Shown: piece by piece, positions 22,788-33,281 of the stretch | How the letters are laid out: each line of letters starts with the position of its first letter | How positions within the stretch are numbered: the first letter of the stretch is position 1 | Source of the DNA: Lasiosphaeria ovina | Taxonomy: Eukaryota; Ascomycota; Sordariomycetes; Sordariales; Lasiosphaeriaceae | Assembly: GCA_033439765.1 (NCBI GenBank) | Contig: JAULSN010000005.1 | Span: 4,013,231-4,077,230, forward strand | Direction of reading: 5' to 3' | DNA: 64,000 nt | Translations under genes and position numbers: made by a program | The notes under the pieces: model-generated | Database searches by the model: none | Told to the model about the DNA's origin: nothing | What the model saw: the letters and a program-made list of their open reading frames with translations, nothing else

Positions 22788-24173
22788 CTACGCATCGCCC
22801 GCCGACAGGGCGCGCACGATGCCGACCGAGACGCTGAGCAGCACGCCCAGCCACACGAAGACGGCCCAGCGCCTCGACCACAGGCCGTCCTCGCGCTGCA
22901 GCCACATGGCGGCGCCGAGCGGGAAGAAGAAGCCCACCACCATGCCCTTGAGCAGCTGGTCGGACACGGCGCTGAGCCCGTACGCGTCGTCCGTGGTGGT
23001 GGCTGGAGCGGCGGCGGCCGTATCGCCGTCGTCTCCTCCGCCTCCATTATTATTTGTGGCAGGGTTATTGCTATTGTTGACGCCGTTGCCGTAGAGCAGG
23101 GAGGTGGCGGCCGGGTTCGTCGTGGTGCCGCCGCCGCCGCCGCCGGCGTCGTTGTCGATCCACTCGTCCTCCATGCGCGTCAGCGCGTCGGGCGACGGCA
23201 TCGTGTCGGGCGTGAACCGCTGCGCCTGGATCGCGCGGAACTGCAGCCGCAGGTGGTTGACCTCGACCGCCGGCATGCCGCCCGCCAGCAGCCGGTCGAA
23301 GCCGCGAGGCGTGCGGCCGCCACCTGCAGACGACGCCGGGCGCGGCAGCGGCGAGAGCAGCCCGCCGCCGCCGTCTTGTTGCTGCTGGCTGCCGTGGCCG
23401 AACGGGGAGAGGAAGGGCGTGGATGATGATGGCGACGGCACCGGCGGGTGCAGCGGCACGGGCGCCGCGGCGGCCGCCTCTTCGGCCGCGAGATGCGCCG
23501 CGTCCAGCTCGTCGCCGATGCTGCAGTTGACGTACACGCGCTGCGGCGGCTGCGCCGACCGCCCCTCGACCCCCTTGCCCTTACGGTCGGAGGAGCCGCC
23601 GCCCGGCGACACGGCCGACCGCGGCGGCGGCGGCGGCGCCCGCAGCACTCCGCTCAGCACCGCGCCGTCGGGCAAGATCTTGCCGCCGTGGATGAAGCGC
23701 AGGCGCGCCCGTGCCGCGGCCGTGGCGGGCGAGGCAGCCTGGTTCTTCCGTTCTCTGGGCTTTGCGCCTGGCTGGCTTGTGGTGCTGATGAGGGGGTCGC
23801 TGCTCTTGTCGCCAGCGCGGCGGTCGTCGTCGGAGTCAGAGTCATCGTCGCTGGAGCCCTCGGCTTCGGCGGCTAGCCGCGAGCGGATCAGTTGTTTGAG
23901 CGCGACGACGGTCGTCTGGTGGGGGTTCACGATGTCGAGGTGCACGTCGGGCAGCGCGGCGTTGAAGCGCACGGTCAGGTGGAGCGGCGGAGGCGGCGGC
24001 GTGTAGATGACGGGGGGTATGTACAGGAGGGAGGAGGTCGACGGGGTTCTCTGAGGGACGGTGAGGGACGAGGGTGTCGTGGCGCCGGCCGTGTGGATGG
24101 GGAGGAGGGGCTGGCTCGGCCTGGTCGGCGACGACGAAGAGCTGCCGCTGCTGCGACCGGCGCGGCCGCTCAT
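22788..24173 (-). CDS. DSC3: DSC E3 ligase complex subunit 3-like protein (ubiquitin-like plus two membrane spans)
   Basis: Single exon, 461 aa. A ubiquitin-like domain is split by an acidic insertion: LHLTVRFNAALPDVHLDIVN and TTVVALKQLIRSRL, then SSDDDSDSDDD, then ARLRFIHGGKILPDG..L. A long Pro/Gly/Ser linker follows. The conserved motif HLRLQFRAIQAQRFTPDTMP comes before MEDEWID, and two hydrophobic spans close the protein (GMVVGFFFPLGAAMWLQ; AVFVWLGVLLSVSVGIVRAL). This arrangement is that of fungal Dsc3, part of the Golgi Dsc ubiquitin ligase that drives SREBP cleavage and membrane-protein quality control. The assignment rests on architecture and the conserved central motif. Confidence 0.85.
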   Translation of the reverse strand: MSGRAGRSSGSSSSSPTRPSQPLLPIHTAGATTPSSLTVPQRTPSTSSLLYIPPVIYTPPPPPLHLTVRFNAALPDVHLDIVNPHQTTVVALKQLIRSRLAAEAEGSSDDDSDSDDDRRAGDKSSDPLISTTSQPGAKPRERKNQAASPATAAARARLRFIHGGKILPDGAVLSGVLRAPPPPPRSAVSPGGGSSDRKGKGVEGRSAQPPQRVYVNCSIGDELDAAHLAAEEAAAAAPVPLHPPVPSPSSSTPFLSPFGHGSQQQQDGGGGLLSPLPRPASSAGGGRTPRGFDRLLAGGMPAVEVNHLRLQFRAIQAQRFTPDTMPSPDALTRMEDEWIDNDAGGGGGGTTTNPAATSLLYGNGVNNSNNPATNNNGGGGDDGDTAAAAPATTTDDAYGLSAVSDQLLKGMVVGFFFPLGAAMWLQREDGLWSRRWAVFVWLGVLLSVSVGIVRALSAGDA

Positions 24174-24972
24174 CGTGATGGGGAACAGGTTGCCGGCAAC
24201 GTCTGAGTCAAACTAGGGAGGCTGTGGATCTGTTGCCTATATGCTGGGCGAGTGTTGTATCGAATTGGTCAAGGAGCTCGGTGTCGTTCTTTTTTTCCCG
24301 CCTTCAGCCGCTGATGCAGGATCGACATCAGCCAAGACTTGAGGCGCTGAAGCGGCTGCTGTTCCCGTGGAACTCGCGGAGAGCTCTTTTGGAGGCGCGT
24401 CCTTCTCCAATTGTTCCCCGCATGCCTACCAAGGATCCAGGACTCGGGGCTTGCATGCTTCTATCGGGGCAGTTCCACAGCTAACCGAACGACATGATTC
24501 CCCCCGCTCGCCTTCCCAAGTCAAAGCCAGAGCCAAAGCCAAAGCCAAAGAACAATACCGCACGCCCAGGCAATACAGTGCTATTGCGATTCTTCTCAAA
24601 CAGTCTTGGGCATCATCAGGCTGAATATCCCCTTCACATCATTTTAGGTATCCGTACTACCTAACCTACTTCGTCTTCAGGTACTTCGTAGCTATTGTAT
24701 TTCTCAACACATAATCAGTGCCGTCAAGGACGGGAACACCGAAGACAGAATGTGTGGAGGCGTGGGAAATCATCCAATGAATGTCCCTGTAATCCACGCC
24801 ACGCCCCGTCTCCTTCCTTCCCCCTTTTCCTTGCCCACAGAAGAAGCAGCAAACGCCTCCAACTCCAAGCTCCGTCTCTTTCTCTTTCTCTTCATATCAA
24901 GACAAGACAAATACAATACATGTACCTTGCCCCCTTGGGGTCTCCACACAACGTAGGTCCCATCTCTCAACG
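24174..24972. other. Spacer between the DSC3-like gene and the GTPase gene
   Basis: About 800 bp holding the DSC3-like 5' region and the GTPase 3' end. A short run of (AAAGCC)n lies at 24526-24549. Nothing else is recognised. Confidence 0.5.
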
Positions 24973-25747
24973 TCAAACTTTAGTGCCTAAGGGAGGTGAA
25001 ACACCCAAAACGTCCCAAGGCGAGGGCACGGGCAGGCCGCACATGATGCTGTCGGGGTGGTCAGCGCTGGCCTCGTGGTGGTCGTTGTCCTGTCGCGCAT
25101 CATCGCCTTTGCCGCCGCTGCCACGGCTGCCGCCGCCAGCAGCTGCCGCTGCAGCTGCAGTTCCGGTACCACCTCCACCTCCACCAACCCCGGGGCGTAG
25201 TATCGAGCCGCGCCGACGTCCTCGGCCTCCTGCCTCGCGCATGCGCAGCCCGTCAACCACAAAGTTGACGATGCCCCGCCACGCCTCCTGCACGTTGTCG
25301 CCCGTCTTGGCCGAGCACTCGCCGAACCCGGCCGCGCGCATCTGCGTCGCCCTGGAGCGGCCCTTTACACTTCAGTGTCAGCGATTTGCTTGCTTTGTTG
25401 TTGTTGTTCAAGGGTTAAACATGACATGTGTGGAGAGCCGACTTACCAAGGTCGCCGACGCTGCCACGGCGGCCGGCAGGAAACTCAGTCCCAGCGAAGG
25501 GAAGCTCGGGCGCAGCTCCTTCTTGAGCCCCAGCACGAACAGCGGGCACTCGATCAGCGAGTGGTCAAGCTTGGGCTTCCACTGTTTTGTTTACACTCCA
25601 TGTCAGTTCGGGTTGTCTGCACCCCCTGGGTCGGGAAAAGATAGAGAAGTGGGCACTTACGACGTTCATGGCGGTCTCGATGTTGGCCTCGTCCTCGACG
25701 CTGTAGCAGATTACTGCGGCGTGGAAGTACGTTGCCATCATCTGGGC

Positions 25748-25778
<31 letters not shown>

Positions 25779-27222
25779 GCGCTGCCGGGGAAGTCCCACA
25801 GCTCCACTGATATCAGCCGGTTGTCGTTGGTAACGGCCGTGAAGGTCCGGCAGTCGGTCGAGAGCGACGGGCTGGTCTGTGTTGTCACGGTGGTCAGCAG
25901 TTTGTTTCTTTTGCATGCCTGGCTGGTAACAGGCTGTGGGCGGCGGCTTCGTACCTCTGAAAAACGGCCCGAGATCAGGCGACTGGAGAGACGGTCGCGA
26001 GTTAGTACAGCATCTCGTTTGACGGACAACACACCAATGCGGAAAGGGAGAGCGGTGACTTACTTTGCTAGGGCCGTCTTGCCCGAGTTGCTGTCTCCCA
26101 CCAGACACACCTTGATCTTTCTCTCTACCGCCGGTGCGGCCAATGCCGCCACTGCCACTGCGGCAGCCCCGAGGTTGTCGCCACCGTCGTCACGGCCGGC
26201 CCGCGACAGGAGGCTCATGCGGCTGAAGATGTTGCGAGGAGGAGCAGGCGACGGCGCAGCGCTGCGAGGCGGCGCGGCATCGGCCACGGCGTTGCTGGGG
26301 CCCTTGGATCTGCGCGTGCTGATGCTGAGTCGGCTTATGCGGGACAGTGTCTTGCAGACTGTCTTCCCGAGCCGGCTGCGCTTGGACGCGCGCTGGTCTT
26401 CGGACGCCGGCTGCTCCTGAGACGCGGTAATCTTGTCCTGCGAATGACATCACCCCCAGGTTAGCTTTCTTCTTTTTTTTTTTTGGTCAATCGAGGTCAA
26501 CATACCGAGCTGCGCTTGGAGCCCGCTGCCACGTGCTCGGGCTTAGAGGCTAGCTTCGGGTCCTCCTTTGCGTGGGTGGCATCTGTGGTAGTGGCGAAGT
26601 CATGTTTGTCCGTCTTGGAATCCGTGGCTACGAGGTCGTGGTTGTCCTCGAACTGGACACCGTCCATCAGGTCCGCCTCGGGAGAGAGGGGAGGAGAGCA
26701 CCGGCTCAGGTCCGCCAACCAGGTATCCAGTCGCGGCGATGGCTTGTACATGACCTGGCCGGTGCGGGTGAGGAAGGCCTGGCCGTACAGCGGCGCTTGA
26801 GCCGTGGCTGGGTTCGCGGCGGGCGGCGGCTGCTCGCGGAACGCGGCGAAGTCTGCCGCCTGCTTCCACGCCATCTCCAGAGCGGGGTCCATGCGATATC
26901 TCGGCGACGCAGAGGTCGAGGCTGGACCCGCCGGAGTTGGGGCTCTGGACTCGAAACCGCGGAACGGGGCGGCGTACTTGTTGGACCCGAACGCGTAGCA
27001 CTCGTGGGTGATTGCGGGACCAGGCACCGCGGGGAAGGAGTACGGCGTGGGCGGTCGACTTATGGCTTGCCGCACGCTGCCGGGAATGGCGTGGCCGCCC
27101 GCCATTTGGACGGGAATCTGGGGCGTTCCCGGACGGCTGGGCGTCTGCTGCCGCATGCTGCTCGCGAGAGGAGGGCGGCTGCTCGCCACGTGGACGTGCA
27201 TTAGAGGAGGAGTGCCCGGCAT
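24973..27222 (-). CDS. Unusual Rho/Ras-superfamily GTPase with a long N-terminal extension
   Basis: Hand-built model: complement(join(24973..25341, 25447..25581, 25661..25876, 25955..25982, 26064..26437, 26506..27222)), about 612 aa. The first ~340 residues are Pro/Ser-rich and disordered-looking, with a basic stretch (KRSRLGKTVCKTLSRISRLS). The G domain follows: P-loop GDSNSGKT near residues 351-358, ISGRFSE, switch II DxxG as WDFPG, a poly-Ser run (CAG-type repeat at 25748-25776), then FHAAVICYSVEDEANIE, a G4-like LGLKKELRP and G5 ECSAKTG. The Rho-like layout is clear, but G4 has Glu where Asp normally reads guanine, and the C-terminus ends in Gly/Asp-rich sequence without a CAAX box. One exon is only 28 bp. 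The last acceptor (at 25342-25344) is the least certain junction. Confidence 0.75.
25748..25776 (-). repeat. (AGC)n serine-coding trinucleotide repeat
   Basis: About nine GCT/AGC units in the GTPase gene, coding a poly-Ser run just after the WDFPG switch II motif. Confidence 0.9.
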
Positions 27223-28700
27223 TTGAGAGGTGGTGAGGTGGTGATCAGGCTGTGGATGAAGTGGTTTTGGGAGACATGGGCGCGGTCGGCGGTCAGTGGT
27301 TAAAGGTTTTTTTTTTTTTTTTTTTTTTTCTGCAGCAGCAGCAGCAGTGGGATTGGGCTGGGCAATTTTGTTTATGTGTGGACGAAAGGAGCGAGAGGCG
27401 CGCGGGGCAACAGGAAGCGGCCAGAGTTAAAAGCAGTGCGTAGGGCGTAGGTTAAGATGAAATGGAGGGCAAGGAATCTGGCCGGGGCTGCTATTTGTTT
27501 AGTGACAGGCTGAGGGGATTGAGGAGAGCACGGTGAACGGCATATCAAGAGACGATGTGGTGAGGTGAGAGTAAGGTGAGGCTAGGGTGAGCCAGGCCGT
27601 TGAAGGCAACACGAGCGCCGGCACATCTGATCTGAATTTCGTTTACAGGATAAGGATAGTATGACGTGTCCAAGCCACATCCGAATTATATGTCATGCTG
27701 CTCTGAGAGTAAGTGTAGCTCCCCAGATGAAGCAGGGCCGCTTTCAACCCTGGAAGGAAAACGAATGGCCTTGCAAAGTGAAGTCGACGCGGAACGATAT
27801 GTGACACTGCTGTTCGTTTTTTGTGTGTGCCCTCCCGCTTCGGATCTTCGGCTGGCTTCCTTTTTTGTCCCCTCTGTACACAATCCCACGCGGGTTCGGG
27901 TAAGCCCATGTGGAACTTGTGCGGCATTACTTAGAGATACTGTCCCCCCTCCCCGCTCTCGCGCCCCTTTCTACATTTTTGTTGACTTGACAATTCACTT
28001 TCAGGGGCCATGCTAGGCCAGAGCGGTCATACTGTCAAAAGGGGTCACCGTGTTGATGAATTTCTGGGCCGATTCCACCGATCAGAAAGAAAAGTTGAAC
28101 TGCAGTGAACTGAACCGACTTTTATCATTTCGGGCACATGCCATCTGTTACTGTGGTGGTTGTCACATGGTGATACAAAACACACAAAACGTTGAGATAT
28201 CATGCTACCGGGGTATATCTGCTTTCTTGCATAGATATTTACACAGTAAGGTGTTCTGGCAATCAATCCCCTGCACGCACTGAGCCACAGCATATCAGGG
28301 TCAGGGTCAGTGTCAGTGTCAGCCGCCGCGCGATTCAGCCACAGCAGAGGTCCCCATGGCCAGCAGGCTAGCGCACCATCCCATCCCTGGCGCAGTGGCA
28401 GCTGCTCCTTCTCGGTAGTGCACGCATGCATTGGCATACTGTAGCACCCCCGGATTGCGCCATCTTACGGGATGGCACGCACAACCGCACTGAGCAAAAC
28501 GCCCCGATTGCGGAACGACGCCGACGATCTTGCCCCCGGGATCTGCCCAGACGCTTTGCTTAGCACGTAGCTGGCAATACAGTAGCTGCCTGCCTTGCTG
28601 CGACGAGCGGTGCATGATTGGCTTGGTTCCATTGTTTCGTTTGTAATCCCTTTTAACTCCGTAGCAGTTTTGGTTGTTTTTTTAACCGTTTAAATCTCTC
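27223..28700. other. Divergent 5' region of the GTPase and kynurenine aminotransferase genes
   Basis: About 1.5 kb. It contains a T-run (27308-27330) followed by (CAG)n, and short tandem runs of AGGTG(A) type near 27560. I see no coding frame or RNA gene I can support. Confidence 0.5.
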
Positions 28701-30512
28701 ATGGTCCCCCTCTCCCTGGCGCCTTCTCTCAGGCGGTCTCTCGTATTGTTTGCTGCGTCAAGGCCAAAGTCGACGAGCTCCACTGCCGTGCTCCTGCGAC
28801 GAGGACTATCACCACACGTGCAAGTGCAGCTACAGCCACGGCACTTTCTGCACTCTACTAGATCCGCCATGAGCGAAAAGCTGAAGCCGGCGGCGCGCGT
28901 GTCGGGCAGGCGGCAGGATGTGTGGTCCATCATCAACGAGGCGGCGGCGGCGTCGCCCAAGCAGCCCATCGTCAACATGGGCCAGGGCTTCTTCGGCTAC
29001 AACCCGCCCAAGTTCATCCTCGACGCCGCCAAGCTGGCCCTCGACCGCGTCGAGTGCAACCAGTACTCCCCCACCAAGGGCCGCCCCCGCCTCAAGAAGG
29101 CCATCTCGGACGCCTACGCCCCCTTTTGGGGCCGCAAGCTCGACCCCGAGACCGAGATCACCATCACCACCGGTGCCAACGAAGGTCTGCTGTCCCCCCC
29201 CCCAACCCCCCCTACATGTCTGTCAACGAGTCTGACATTGCACCCAGGCATGCTGAGTGCCTTTATGGCCTTTATCGAGCCCGGCGACGAGGTCATCATC
29301 TTTGAGCCCTTCTTTGACCAGTAAGCCCGCTTGCTCTGTTGCGTGGTTACGTACGGACTGAAGTCTAACACCCCTGGCAGGTATATAAGCAACATCGAGA
29401 TGCCCGGCGGCAAGATCGTCTACGTCCCTATGCACCCCCCCAAGGAGGGCGGCGTCAAGACGCTCTCGGCTGCCGAGTGGACCATCGACTTTGACGAGCT
29501 CGAGAGGGCCATCACCCCCCGCACCAAGATGCTGGTCCTCAACACGCCCCGTATGACCGGCCCCCCCCCCCCCCCCCCCCCCCAAAAGTCTCCCTTTTCT
29601 CTCCAGTCTTGTGTTACTACATTGCCCCTGGCTCGTTGTTGTAGGCGCTAACTTGGAATCGCGCAAGACAACCCCGTCGGCAAGGTCTTTTCCAAGGACG
29701 AGGCGACAAGGATCGCCAACCTCTGCCTGAAGCACCAGATCATCATCCTATCCGACGAAGTATACGACCGCCTGTTCTACGTCCCCTTCACACGTGTCGC
29801 CACCATCTCGCCCGAGGTCGAAAAGATCACCCTGACTGTCGGGTCTGCCGGCAAGAACTTTTACGCCACGGGATGGCGAGTTGGTGAGTACTGCTGCTTT
29901 TGTGGACGCCTCTTTTGTTGGTGACAACAGCTGACTCGGAGATTCTCCTCAAAGGCTGGCTGATGGGTCCGCCTGATCTCATCCAATACGTCGCCGCCGC
30001 CCACACGCGCATCTGCTACTCGTCCGTGTCTCCGCTGCAAGAAGCTTGCGCCATTGGTGAGACCCGCCGCTCCCCAGTCCTCTTTTGGTCCGATCCCCCT
30101 AACACGAACCGCAGGCTTCGAGCAGGCCGACGCCGAGGGCTTCTGGGATGACCAAGTGGCCGACATGAAGGGCCGTTTGGCGAGGTTCAACGCCGTGTGG
30201 GACGAGCTGGGCCTGCCCTACTCGGAGCCCGAGGGCGGCTACTTCGTCATGGTGAACCTGAGCAAGGTGCAGCTGCCCGCCGACTACCCGTTCCCGCCCC
30301 ACGTCGCCGACCGGCCGCGCGACTTCCAGCTGGCTTGGTTCCTCATCCAGGAGCTTGGCGTCGCCGCCATCCCCCCGTCTGAGTTCTACACCGACGCCAA
30401 CGCCCACATCGTCGCCGACTATCTCCGCTTCGCCGTCTGCAAGCCCGACGACGTCCTCGAGACGGCCAAGGACCGTCTCAGGGGCCTGAAGAAGTACATT
30501 CGCCAGGATTAA
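28701..30512 (+). CDS. BNA3: Kynurenine-oxoglutarate aminotransferase (PLP fold type I)
   Basis: Converts kynurenine to kynurenic acid; close relatives also act as cysteine-S-conjugate lyases. Model: join(28701..29184, 29248..29320, 29381..29550, 29668..29883, 29955..30056, 30115..30512), 480 aa, with introns of 63, 60, 117, 71 and 58 bp. Junctions restore TTGANEGMLSAFMAF, FFDQYISNIEMPGG, NTPHNPVGKVF, GWRVGWLMGP and ACAIGFEQ. PLP-fold marks: NMGQGFFGYNPP near the N-terminus, TPHNPVGK, SDEVYDRLFY, and the Schiff-base Lys in SAGKNFYATGWRVGW. The first ~55 residues are Arg/Ser-rich (SLRRSLVLFAASRPKSTSS) and look like a mitochondrial presequence. An ATG at 28869 (MSEKLKPAAR) could give a cytosolic form. 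Confidence 0.93.
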
Positions 30513-30684
30513 CGCGGCATGCTGTCTCGGCCATTTTTATACCCAAGGCAGTAGTTACAGTTACTAGAGGAGGCGCCAAGGTACTGCGGCGAGGCCGCGT
30601 TTTAGAGGAGGGGAATGGTAATTCCGACTAGACGAGGTAAATTATCAAGAGAAATAAACAAAGAAACAAAAATCCTCAGTCTTT

Positions 30685-30864
30685 AGTGTCACGGTACGCT
30701 GGCGACACACAACCGGAACCAAGGCGACCCGTAACCGAAGCGCCCACGTCCATGATAGCCACCACCTTGTATTTAACCCGCACTATAGCGCCCTTTCTCT
30801 TTCTTCTCTTCTTCGCACAATAACAAGTCCATTTCCCTAGTCCTTGGTACGGTGCCGTGACACT
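30685..30864. repeat. 180-bp element with 10-bp terminal inverted repeats
   Basis: AGTGTCACGG at 30685-30694 is perfectly inverted as CCGTGACACT at 30855-30864, with weaker pairing beyond. Inside are a TATTTAA box and a pyrimidine-rich tract, as in LTRs. No clear target duplication is visible. It could be a MITE or an LTR/TRIM relic: its TGTCACGG edge also begins the gypsy LTR at 57489. Confidence 0.5.
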
Positions 30865-31025
30865 CCCACCCCACCCACCAGATCCCAACAGCCGCTATCG
30901 TCTATCAATACCACAGCCAAACAAGTCCCGAGACGGACGAGGTGCGCCACCCACAGCTCCGAGCCATTCGCGGAAGCGGCCGCCTTCCCGCAGCAGCGAG
31001 GCCAGCACGGCGGCGCAGCATATAA

Positions 31026-31283
31026 TACAATCCCTGAATGTCTGTTAGTGGGGGACTTTCGGGATTTAAAAGGCCTTAATAACTTACGGCTTGCCCCAAA
31101 GGTTTCTCGCTGACGGGCGTAATCGCTATTAGAATCCCTATTAACGTTATAGAATCTTGGAGGCCTTTCTCTTCTCCAAAACACCTATTAAAGGCTGTTC
31201 CAGGTCGGTTGGTTTATTTGCCGGGCTATAACATTTATTCGGCCCAAGTATCACGCCAGCAAACATTCAGGGATTGGATTGTA
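31026..31283 (+). mobile_element. MITE family copy A (about 258 bp)
   Basis: Non-coding element bounded by TA, with imperfect inverted ends TACAATCCCTGAATGTCTG and its inverse CAAACATTCAGGGATTGG..TA. The interior (GGCCTTAATAACTTACGGCT, CTATTAGAATCCCTATT) is shared with copies at 48637 and 51994. Confidence 0.85.
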
Positions 31284-31507
31284 GGCCGTTGAGAATATGT
31301 ATATATATATAAGATGATATCCGGAGAAAGAACACCCTCCTTCTTAAGTGTCGCCATTAGATACAGACAAGGAGATATCCAGCGCTGCCTCCTGCAGAGG
31401 ACACAGAAAACAAGCAGCGCATATTCACGGCGGCTTTGCCCCTTGACTATATACCTCCCTCTCTCAACACCACCAAACCCCCTTTCTCTCGCACGCAGCA
31501 CCTCAAC

Positions 31508-33281
31508 TCACTTGGCAAAGTGCAGACACTGCGTGTAGGCGTACGAGAGCAGGCCCTGCTTGCCCATCTCGCCGCCGAAGCCGCTGTCCTTGATGCCGCC
31601 GAAGAAGGCGCCAAAGTTTGGGCGCTCGAACTGGTTGATCCACACGCCGCCGGCCTCGAGCCGCCGCGCGATGCGCTCCGCCTGCGCCAGGTCGGCCGAG
31701 TACACGGACGCGCCCAGCCCCGCGTTGGCCAGGTTCGACCGCCGGACCACGTCGTCCTCGTCGGACCATGATAGGATAGGCAAGATGGGGCCTGGAGTGA
31801 GGATTATGTTAGTTTTGTTTTTCTTTTTAAAACCCCCTTTTTTCTCTTTCTCTTTTTCTTTTTCGACTCGCAGACTGTAGTTGCTCGTCTTTTCATTACG
31901 AGATAACTGGCAAAGATAAGAATGGAAACAAAAAGGCAGCACAGCACGTACCGAACTGCTCCTCCTTGACCAGCACCGAGTTCTCGGGCGGCTTGGACAC
32001 AATGGTCGGCGGGAGCCAGAAGCCCTTGGCAGTGGCAGGCTTGGCGGAGGCGGCGGCGGCGGCGCCCGAGACAATGTTGTAGCCATTGGCGCGGCAGTCC
32101 TCGATGATGCCCTTGACGACGTCGAACTGCATCTTGTTGGAGACGGGCCCGAAGACGCTCGGGGCGGCGCTGTCCTCCTGGATGGCGTAGCTGGCCTCGA
32201 CCTCCTTGACGAGGCGGGCGAGGAAGTCGTCGTAGATGGACTCGTGCACGTAGATGCGCTTGCTGGCCACGCACACCTGGCCGGCGTTGAAGAAGCCGCC
32301 GCTGGCGACGCTGGGCACGGCGCGGTCGAGGTCGGCGTCGGCGCACACGATGCACGCGTCGTTGCCCGCCAGCTCGAGCGTCACCTTCTTGAGCGTCTTG
32401 GCGCAGCTGGCCATGACGCGCTTGCCCGTGGCCGTCGTGCCCGTGAAGCTGATCTTGTCGATGCCCGGGTGCAGCGTCATGAGCGCCCCGAGGTCCGCCC
32501 CGCCGTTGAGCACCTGGAACACCCCCGGCGGCAGGATCCCGCGGCTCAGCTCCGTCCACTTCATGACGGCGTACGGCGTGAACGGCGACGGCTTGAGGAT
32601 GACGCAGTTGCCCGTCACCAGCGAAGCCACCACCTTGATGTTGCTCAGGATGAGCGGGAAGTTCCACGGGCAGATGGCTCCGACCACGCCGAGCGGGATG
32701 TGCGTGGCCACCACCTTTGTGGTCTCGTCCTCGAACTGCACCTCGTCTTCCAGGGCATTCTGGGCTGGGTTAGGTGAGCGAGTCAGCCCCCCCTATCTAC
32801 ATGTTTTTCGTTTCTTTTTTTTTTCTCGTTTCCTGTCCAACGAGCGGGGGAGGACTTGGACTGACAATAGTACAGGCACTGGGCAATGGAGCCGTTCACG
32901 TCTATGGAGGCGACGATTTGCTGGCAAACGTCAGTTTTGGCCTGACACACACACACACACACAGTATGCGCTGGAGAGCGAGAGAGCCCAGTAGGTACAT
33001 ACCGACTTTCCCGTCTCCCTTGCGAGGATCTCGGCGAGCTCGCCGGCGTTCTGCTCGAGCACCTCAGCTAGCTTCACGAGGAGGGCCTGGCGCTCGGCGA
33101 CGGTCGTCCGCGACCAGGTGGTGAAGGCCTTCCGGGCCGCAGCGACGGCATCCTCAAAGTCGTCGGTCGAGGCAATGGGGCAGGGCCAAAGGTTCTCTTC
33201 GGTCCGTGGGTCCGTCACGGCGTGAGTCTTCTCGCTTCCCCGGAGCTCATCGTTGATGACGTTGAAGAACTCGGGCTGCAT
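31508..33281 (-). CDS. NAD(P)-dependent aldehyde dehydrogenase
   Basis: Oxidises aldehydes to acids. Model: complement(join(31508..31791, 31952..32764, 32866..32920, 33003..33281)), 476 aa; introns of 160, 101 and 82 bp. The small second exon supplies QIVASIDVNGSIAQCLYY, and the third-exon acceptor at 32765-32767 gives SQNALEDEVQF; the nearer acceptor would create a stop. Marks of the family: ICPWNFPLILSNIKV, the NAD-binding FTGTTATGKRV, catalytic Glu in VTLELAGND, catalytic Cys in NAGQVCVAS, and the C-terminal FGGIKDSGFGGEMGKQGL. There is no targeting sequence or ER tail, so it is probably cytosolic. The substrate cannot be told from sequence. Intron 1 carries an (AC)n run. Confidence 0.92.

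Larger units (their letters stand above)
30513..31507. other. Convergent region between the aminotransferase and aldehyde dehydrogenase genes
   Basis: About 1 kb made up largely of two small repeat elements (30685-30864 and 31026-31283) between two convergent gene ends. I see no coding frame to support. Confidence 0.6.

Noticed and set aside
22686..24006. Several long plus-strand frames opposite the DSC3-like gene
   Set aside because: Low-complexity mirror of Pro/Gly/Ser codons; no motif or splice logic supports them.
32759..32764. Nearer 3' splice site for aldehyde dehydrogenase exon 3
   Set aside because: Using the acceptor at 32760-32762 creates an in-frame TAA; the acceptor 5 bp upstream keeps the frame and the expected SQNALEDE sequence.
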